Below are positions 58,371 to 64,000 of a DNA stretch of 64,000 bases, piece after piece. Source of the DNA: Prevotella sp. UBA2725 (lineage in GTDB: Bacteria; Bacteroidota; Bacteroidia; Bacteroidales; Bacteroidaceae). The position numbers and the translations under genes are program-made. The notes under the pieces were generated by a model that ran no database searches, had not been told where the DNA came from, and saw nothing but the letters and a program-made list of their open reading frames with translations. Positions within the stretch are counted from its first letter, which is position 1. Each line of letters begins with the position of its first letter. The stretch is from assembly GCA_002353825.1 (NCBI GenBank), contig DEKJ01000051.1, positions 1 through 64,000 on the forward strand. Reading direction: 5' to 3'.

Positions 58371-61300
58371 TTAGAATGAGATGTTCACACCAGCCGTGAA
58401 TGAACGGCTCTTCGGATAAGCTGCATAGTCGATACCCGGGCACATAGCGTTCTTCTTACTGCTCGTATCGACCTCAGGATCGTAACCATCGTAGCCTGTG
58501 ATGCAAGCGAGGTTGTAAGCCGTGAAGTAGACGCGGAGACTCGTCAGATAGAGTTTTTTGACGAACTTCTTCGGCAATGTGTAGCCGAGGGTCAATGTGT
58601 TCAGACGCAGGAAAGAAGCATCCTCCACAGCCCAGTCGTTGATATACATTGTGCTGACGGCTGCAGGGTTGTAGATATGTGCACCCGTGTTGATCTCACA
58701 GAGACGATGAGCAATGCCATCGGCACCACCATACTGAGCGAGCGTAGCAGCATCGGGTTTAGCAAGGTTGGCACCCGTCAGAGGATCAATCCATGTATAA
58801 CGGTTGGTAAGGTTGAAGTCAGCTACGAGGTTATATCCCTTCGCGCTTCCGGCATAGAAACTGTTGGCGAGTTTTGTACCGTTGACAATCTTATTGCCGA
58901 GAGAATAGTCGAAGAAGATATTGAAATCGAAGCCTTTCCATGTAGCGTTGAGACCGAAGCCACCGGTGACGGTAGGAATCGTGTTATCAAGCTTCTGCTT
59001 GATAGGATCGCCCTTCTCATCGACCTCATACTTCAAGCCACCGGGATAATACTGACCACCGGTGAGCGTCTCACTGTTGTCTTTCAGTCCATCGCGAAGC
59101 ACCCATTTGCCTTTCTGATAGATAAGCTCACCATTGGGGTTCAGCTCAGCATCGTAAGCGGTGAAGAAGCCGTTGGTCTTATAGCCCCAAACCTCACCAA
59201 GACGGCCACCTTCTGCTACAGCGAAGTCCTCATACTTAGAGATCGTGCTGCCTGCGAAGTTACTGCTCTGCCAGGGGTTATCAGTATTCAACTCATCAAT
59301 CTTGTTCTTGTTCCAAGAGATATTGAAGGTGCCGTTGAGCGTGAAGTCCTTCTTATCGACCATAACACCATTGAGTGTGAACTCAATACCCTTGTTGGAA
59401 GTCTTACCGAAGTTCTGATACTGGTAATTGTAACCGGTGTTCGACGGAATCTCTGCACGCATAAGCAGGTCCTTCGTCGTGTTCCAATACAGATCCAAGG
59501 TACCATTGATACGACCTCCGAGGAAGCCATAGTCGATACCGAAGTTACGTGTCACCGTTGTCTCCCATTTCAGATCAGGATTGTAAAGGTAGGTTCCACG
59601 CTCAAGTTGTGAGCCACGGCTCTCATCGAAGAACGGAGCTTTGGAGCTGTTGCTTGCCATGGAGTAAGTGGTATAGAGCTGACCTGCGGGGATACGGTTG
59701 TTACCTGCCGTACCGAAGCTCAGACGAGCCTTGAGGTTGCTGAGCCACTTGACATTCTTCAGCCATTTCTCCTCACTCATACGCCATGCGAGAGCCAGAG
59801 ATGGGAAATAGCCCCAGCGGTGACCGTCACCGAACTTTGAGGAACCATCGGCGCGGAGCGTGAAGGTAGCCAAATACTTGTCAGCCATCGTATAGTTGAT
59901 ACGTGTGAAGAATGACAGGAGGTTGTCGTCTGCTGCAATCGTAGTCAGATAAGGCAGTGCAGTGCCTGCTGAGGTATTACTACGGATCTCTCCGAAGTTC
60001 ATCGACGACGGGAAGGCAACGACTGTGTTCTCATGGCTTGTCTCCTTTGTGCTGCTCCACTCATGACCCAAGAGGAAGTTGATGTGGTCGCGGCCATGGA
60101 AGAGCTTGTTGTTATCGTACGTGAACGTGTTCGCATTGCGCCAGTTCTGATACTCGGTATGATTATAGTCGAGCTGCGGCTGACCATTGTAGCCATACTT
60201 GGAGTTCTGCGTAGCATCGGAGAGCCAGATCGTGTTGTCATCCTCATAGCGCCAGCCGTAACCGAACTCAGAGCGGAAGGTGACATGCTTCCAAGGCTTC
60301 CAGTTCAAACCTGCGTTGTAATCCTGACGGAAACGCTTCTGCACACGATCAGTGGCATTCAGACGGACGAACGGATCCTTCAATGTGGAAGAACTGTTCT
60401 CCTCATCATCATCTCCATTAGACAATGGAGACACAGGACGGAAGCGAACAGTGTTGGCCACAATAGAGTTGGCGGCATTGCTCTGATTGCTCTCGGCACC
60501 ACCACTCAGACCGTCAATCTTCGTATAAGCCAAACGAGCGTTGAAATCAAGGCTCAACCACTTGTTCAGTTTTGCATTGAGCTTGGTACCGATATTGTCT
60601 TTCTTGTAACCGGAGCTACGCATGATGCTGTTCTCATCATTGTGAGCATAGCTGACATTGTACTTGATGTCTTTTGAGCCTCCACTGATATTGGCGTTAT
60701 ACTGCTGCTGGAAACCAGTGCGGCCGAAGAGCTCATCCTGCCAGTCGTTACCCTCGACACTCTTCCAGATATCCATATCACTGTAGTCACCATAATCGGT
60801 AGAACCGAGTTCCTGCTGATAAGCGACATAGTTATAAGGATCCATGACCTTGATCTCTTTGGTCAGTTTTTTCCATGAAAGGGCACCATTGAAGTTGACC
60901 TGCGTCTTGCCTTCCTTACCGCTCTTCGTCGTGATGATGATGACACCGTTAGCACCACGTGCACCATAGATAGCCGTGGAGGATGCATCCTTCAGCACAT
61001 CGATGGTTTCAATCTCCGAAGGAGCAATATCGCTGATCGTGCTCACTGGGAAGCCGTCGACGATATACAGCGGGGAGTTGTCCTGCGACAGTGAACCGCC
61101 ACCACGAACACGAATCTTCACATCAGCATCAGGCGAACCTTCTGTCGTTGTGATGTTCACACCGGCGAGCTTACCCTGCATAGCCTCACCGACATTGCTC
61201 ACAGGAATATCAGCGAGCTTCTTGGAGTCGATGGAAGCTACTGAACCCGTGAGGTCTTTCTTGCGAACAGTACCATAACCGATGACGACGACGTCGTTGA

Positions 61301-61613
61301 GGTTATTGGCATCGTCTTCCATCTTGATGGAGACCTGCGTCTTGTCACCGACCTTCACAGTCTTCGGTTTCATACCGACGTACGTGACCTTGATGGTTTT
61401 CTTTGAGCCTTTTAGGTTAAGCGTGAAGTTACCGTCGATATCCGTCACGGTACCATTGCCGGATGTCCCGTCCTCCATAATCGTGGCACCGATAATCGGT
61501 TCCCCGGATGTATCCGTGACATTACCCTTGACGACCTGCGCTGAGAGTGAGGTGACACTGAGCATCATCCCCCCAAGAAGCGCAATGCGCATCTTCTTCG
61601 AATAATCAGTCAT
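58371..61613 (-). CDS. SusC/RagA-family TonB-dependent receptor
   Basis: A 1080-residue outer-membrane transporter: signal peptide, carboxypeptidase-like repeat VVKGNVTDTSGEPIIGATIM, TonB box-like VVVIGYGTVRKKDLTGSVAS, plug with IRVRGGGSLSQDNSPLYIVD and GARGANGVIIITTKSG, then a barrel ending SFTAGVNISF. It imports oligosaccharides (here probably galacturonides) with SusD. A -7 box lies 37 nt upstream of its start, after a terminator hairpin of the preceding gene, so it may be transcribed separately from the GH28 upstream. Confidence 0.95.
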   Translation of the reverse strand: MTDYSKKMRIALLGGMMLSVTSLSAQVVKGNVTDTSGEPIIGATIMEDGTSGNGTVTDIDGNFTLNLKGSKKTIKVTYVGMKPKTVKVGDKTQVSIKMEDDANNLNDVVVIGYGTVRKKDLTGSVASIDSKKLADIPVSNVGEAMQGKLAGVNITTTEGSPDADVKIRVRGGGSLSQDNSPLYIVDGFPVSTISDIAPSEIETIDVLKDASSTAIYGARGANGVIIITTKSGKEGKTQVNFNGALSWKKLTKEIKVMDPYNYVAYQQELGSTDYGDYSDMDIWKSVEGNDWQDELFGRTGFQQQYNANISGGSKDIKYNVSYAHNDENSIMRSSGYKKDNIGTKLNAKLNKWLSLDFNARLAYTKIDGLSGGAESNQSNAANSIVANTVRFRPVSPLSNGDDDEENSSSTLKDPFVRLNATDRVQKRFRQDYNAGLNWKPWKHVTFRSEFGYGWRYEDDNTIWLSDATQNSKYGYNGQPQLDYNHTEYQNWRNANTFTYDNNKLFHGRDHINFLLGHEWSSTKETSHENTVVAFPSSMNFGEIRSNTSAGTALPYLTTIAADDNLLSFFTRINYTMADKYLATFTLRADGSSKFGDGHRWGYFPSLALAWRMSEEKWLKNVKWLSNLKARLSFGTAGNNRIPAGQLYTTYSMASNSSKAPFFDESRGSQLERGTYLYNPDLKWETTVTRNFGIDYGFLGGRINGTLDLYWNTTKDLLMRAEIPSNTGYNYQYQNFGKTSNKGIEFTLNGVMVDKKDFTLNGTFNISWNKNKIDELNTDNPWQSSNFAGSTISKYEDFAVAEGGRLGEVWGYKTNGFFTAYDAELNPNGELIYQKGKWVLRDGLKDNSETLTGGQYYPGGLKYEVDEKGDPIKQKLDNTIPTVTGGFGLNATWKGFDFNIFFDYSLGNKIVNGTKLANSFYAGSAKGYNLVADFNLTNRYTWIDPLTGANLAKPDAATLAQYGGADGIAHRLCEINTGAHIYNPAAVSTMYINDWAVEDASFLRLNTLTLGYTLPKKFVKKLYLTSLRVYFTAYNLACITGYDGYDPEVDTSSKKNAMCPGIDYAAYPKSRSFTAGVNISF

Positions 61614-61649
61614 ATATTTACTTTTTAGATTTAAATGTATTTTCTATTG

Positions 61650-61657
61650 CAAAGGTA
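61650..61657 (-). promoter_or_regulatory. -7 box of the susC gene
   Basis: Minus-strand TACCTTTG (61650-61657). A TTTG exists only 12 bp upstream, too near, so the -33 is weak, which is common for regulated sus promoters. Confidence 0.5.
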
Positions 61658-61699
61658 TGGGTGTTTGTGCAAAACGGGGTAGAAGATTGTACACAATAA

Positions 61700-61728
61700 G
61701 GGAGAGATTTATTCAATAAACCTCTCCC
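61700..61728 (-). terminator. Terminator-like hairpin after the upstream GH28
   Basis: GGGAGAG (61700-61706)/CTCTCCC (61722-61728), continuing inward TTTA/TAAA around a short loop. On the minus strand it is followed by TTATTGTG. It separates the esterase-GH28 unit from the susC promoter. Confidence 0.65.
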
Positions 61729-61745
61729 CTCAATCGTTTAACACT

Positions 61746-63197
61746 TTACTTGGCAATTGCTCCACACTCATCCTTTATCGTTGAATCATAATTAGAAAGC
61801 CACACATCACCTTTCTCTACCGTAATCTTGCTTCCGTTAATGAATCTCAGATTGTCGACAAACTGAACGCTGATGCCTTTCTTTGCCTTGATCTGCACAT
61901 TGTCGAGCGTGATATTCTTGATGTGGCTTTCCGGACGCCCATAGAGGAAGATGGCATTATTCTTACATACATCCGTTGTCTTGATATTCTTCAACAAGAT
62001 GCCGTTGTAGGTAGGCGTCGTATTGTCGAGCGGGCGTGCGTTGGCCTTGTCCTGCTCGGGCGTGGTGTATTTTTTATCATAGTAGCAGTCCATGGAGAAC
62101 GGGTTCTTCACGTTCGTCATCGTGATATTGGAGAAGGTGAAATCCTCCTCACCTCCGCCGCGGAGTGTTCCATCTGAGTTGACACCGGTCTTCAGACGAA
62201 CGCCCGAAGCCGTGCCATTCATCGTGATATTGTCGAAGATGATATGCTTCACATTCTGCGTAAAACTGCCTACCGATGCACCGTGACCGGTACCGAACTT
62301 ACAGTTCCAGACGTGTACGTATTGACCGTTCTTGTCGATGACGACATTGTCATCTCCGTTGCTGATGTCACAGTCGTAGATATTCACGCGCTGCGTCCAC
62401 ACGGGAATGCCATCGGTGTTGTGGGATGGGTTCATGCCTTCGGGGTTGTTCTCGCTGTATTGCAGTTCCGAAGCAGGCTCACGGATGATGACATTGTGGA
62501 TTGTACAGTCAGTGCCTTTACCACCCAATCCGCAAACGATGTTTGTACCCGGAGCATTCTTTACCGTCAGGTTGCGGACGAGGAAACGGCTACCCTTATC
62601 GAAGCGAACGATGGAGCCGCGCTTCATGTTCGTGAACACTTTCTTGTAGTCGCCACCTTTGTCACGGAGTGCCCACCAGGGAGCACCTTGTCCATCGATG
62701 ACAGAAGTCTCCTGATCCTCTCCTTCAATGATCAGATCCGATGTGTTCTTATCTTTGAGATTGATGAAATCTTCGAGTTTTCCCTTCTTAAAGACATACT
62801 GCATGTAGTTTTCTGTTCCAGGATATTGTCCGAGTGGTAACAGTTTGAGCGTAGCACCTTTCGCAAGATGCAGTACGGTCTTGGCCTTGATCATAATAGG
62901 TCCACAGAGCCATCTACCCTTCGGAACAACTACCATTCCACCTTCTGCGGGCACGGCATCGAGCGCCTTCTGGATAGCCGCCGTGTTGTCCTTTGAAGAT
63001 GTGGAGGCGCCAAAGTCCGTGATCGTCACGGTGTTGACCTTGGTGATAGCACGAATCTGCGGGAGGGAGACAGCAGTCCATCCGCTCGGCGTATTCTGCG
63101 TCTTCTGCTCTGCTGTCACATCGCTGTCGGCAAAGGCCATGCCTGAGTAAACAAGGCCTGCGGCAAGCAATGTGGAAAAGATAAAAAGTCTATTCAT
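61746..63197 (-). CDS. GH28 polygalacturonase, single-domain form
   Basis: A 483-residue protein with signal peptide (cleavage near MAFA) and intact GH28 motifs: NTD (260-262), DD (282-283), GHG (304-306) and VRLKTG. It is closely related to the catalytic part of the 52648-54633 enzyme (shared GWTAVSLPxI, IREPASE, GRPESHIKN) but ends at the helix (DECGAIAK) without a T9SS tail. It may therefore stay periplasmic. It follows the pectin esterase gene by 36 nt. Confidence 0.9.
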   Translation of the reverse strand: MNRLFIFSTLLAAGLVYSGMAFADSDVTAEQKTQNTPSGWTAVSLPQIRAITKVNTVTITDFGASTSSKDNTAAIQKALDAVPAEGGMVVVPKGRWLCGPIMIKAKTVLHLAKGATLKLLPLGQYPGTENYMQYVFKKGKLEDFINLKDKNTSDLIIEGEDQETSVIDGQGAPWWALRDKGGDYKKVFTNMKRGSIVRFDKGSRFLVRNLTVKNAPGTNIVCGLGGKGTDCTIHNVIIREPASELQYSENNPEGMNPSHNTDGIPVWTQRVNIYDCDISNGDDNVVIDKNGQYVHVWNCKFGTGHGASVGSFTQNVKHIIFDNITMNGTASGVRLKTGVNSDGTLRGGGEEDFTFSNITMTNVKNPFSMDCYYDKKYTTPEQDKANARPLDNTTPTYNGILLKNIKTTDVCKNNAIFLYGRPESHIKNITLDNVQIKAKKGISVQFVDNLRFINGSKITVEKGDVWLSNYDSTIKDECGAIAK

Positions 63198-63233
63198 AGT
63201 CGTGTGTTTTCTTAATAGTATTAATTTTATTAT

Positions 63234-64000
63234 TCATTGATAACGTTTTTCACAGCCTATATGAAAGGCGCTGCGCTTTATCACCTCTCGTGGGTCCCAT
63301 TTACCAAACATCTTCTCATACGTGAAGCCAGAGGCCTGAGAGGTTGTGAGTACCGTTTCATGGTCGCCATCGTAAGAGTGGATGATGTTCGAAGCAGGCG
63401 TGATGTTCCTACCCGATTCATCTAAAGTTGCATATTCACCAATGAGCTTGGGGTCCGTGTTGTTCATGCCTTTCTCCACCCAGCGACTCTTGGAGAGCGT
63501 CTTAGCACTGTTGTCATCCAGCGTAGTGTTGAGCCATGCGCAGATTGGCGTGTTCCTCCACATGCGTCCATAGACCCAGGAACCTTCACCGTGGGCGAGA
63601 TCAACGATGCGGCAATGGTCGAACACATAGCCGTAAGCCGTTGTGGATGAGGGCGCTGTGATGATTCGTCCACCCTTGTTCGTAGTTAGCTCGCGCGGCT
63701 CCAACGAGATGGTCGTGTTATAGAACATGACATCACCTCCACCGCAGATAAAATCGGTCTTGCCATGGATGTCGCAGCCTTCAAAGTAGCTTTGCATGTT
63801 GTTGTTCTCACTGAAGTAAGTGTCCTGATAAGACAGCATCCGCACATTCTTATAGATCGTGCGTGTCCCACAGTCGTGCATCACGGCAGCACGCCCTCCG
63901 TGTCCGTAGTGGTCGAGTGCATTCTTGAGCGTGAGGTCTCTGAAATAGATATTCTTGTGGGTATTATAGAAGAAGTCAGCGGTGCCCAGTCCTTCTTTAT
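63234..64000 (-). CDS. Pectin esterase (CE8 type), 5' part outside window
   Basis: About 255 residues; the frame is open to the window edge, so the start is outside. CE8 features: QDTYFSENNNMQSYFEGCDI, GKTDFICGGGDVMFY (catalytic aspartate in the GxxDF pattern), then YGRMWRNTP in place of the usual GRPW. It removes methyl groups from pectin so that GH28 and PL1 can act. It is upstream of the GH28 on the same strand. A start at 63884 would use a GTG inside the protein and is not the real one. Confidence 0.85.
   Translation of the reverse strand, partial: KEGLGTADFFYNTHKNIYFRDLTLKNALDHYGHGGRAAVMHDCGTRTIYKNVRMLSYQDTYFSENNNMQSYFEGCDIHGKTDFICGGGDVMFYNTTISLEPRELTTNKGGRIITAPSSTTAYGYVFDHCRIVDLAHGEGSWVYGRMWRNTPICAWLNTTLDDNSAKTLSKSRWVEKGMNNTDPKLIGEYATLDESGRNITPASNIIHSYDGDHETVLTTSQASGFTYEKMFGKWDPREVIKRSAFHIGCEKRYQ

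Overview
The window looks like a Prevotella/Segatella-type member of the Bacteroidales. The evidence is the SusC/SusD pair with pectin-degrading enzymes, T9SS-like C-terminal tails, a FecI/FecR/TonB-receptor cassette, fused 2-oxoglutarate:ferredoxin oxidoreductase subunits, and many promoters of the Bacteroidetes type (TTTG, about 19-20 bp, TAnnTTTG). Species cannot be fixed from the sequence alone.

Layout. (1) About 1-13.2 kb is the accessory and DNA-processing part of a conjugative or integrative element. Rightward genes encode DUF3945-type proteins, a phosphoribosyltransferase/MutS-I-like fusion, an ArdC-type antirestriction protein, a Toprim protein, an exported protein, a topoisomerase-type zinc-ribbon protein, an HU protein, a lipoprotein and a second MutS-I-like protein. 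They converge on a leftward operon with a large CHC2/Toprim primase-helicase and an excisionase-like HTH protein. Relaxase, coupling-protein and pilus genes are not in the window. (2) About 13.8-28.3 kb is a leftward defence and 'graveyard' island. It holds two copies (constant offset about 7.1 kb) of a segment carrying an AbiEi antitoxin, an MBL-fold hydrolase and an AEC transporter, of which only one copy keeps the AbiEii toxin. It also holds three large ATPases with C-terminal nuclease-like domains, an AbiL/RloAB-type pair, a HipB-like regulator, a microbial PARG-type protein, and several gene remnants. (3) About 28.3-35.7 kb is more core-like: MBL hydrolase, Ogt, AlkA-type glycosylase, a GntR-regulated MFS exporter with a small monooxygenase, an AraC/NifX-domain fusion and a BASS transporter. 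(4) About 35.8-43.6 kb has an ECF sigma factor, anti-sigma factor, TonB-type receptor, a small T9SS-tailed protein, a PL1 pectate lyase, a complete IS4-family element just after the lyase stop codon, and tRNA-Val(GAC). (5) About 43.7-47.7 kb is leftward korA-korB and two hotdog-fold proteins. (6) About 47.9-52.4 kb is a sugar operon: proton symporter, xylulokinase-type kinase and a fucose/arabinose-isomerase-type enzyme. (7) About 52.6-64 kb is a leftward pectin utilisation locus: pectin esterase (cut by the window end), GH28, SusC, SusD, a surface lipoprotein and a second GH28.

How the genes work together. The esterase, two polygalacturonases and the PL1 lyase would de-esterify and cut homogalacturonan, with SusCD importing oligomers. 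The pentose-type operon next door faces the locus from the other strand. In the mobile part, the ArdC-like, Toprim and DUF3945-type proteins probably act on transferred single strands in the recipient. Four of them end in the same tetrapeptide pattern [G/S]-hydrophobic-K-[L/M], a possible shared targeting tag.

The most unusual observations are: that shared C-terminal tetrapeptide; intergenic tandem arrays with a strict 22-bp period at four unrelated loci; an AbiE copy from which the toxin was removed by a clean in-frame deletion, leaving a 7-residue scar ORF that keeps translational coupling to the MBL gene; a promoter-linked three-way-junction RNA candidate at 19.48 kb; and two proteins apparently fused through translated intergenic spacers (618-2354 and 33004-34257).
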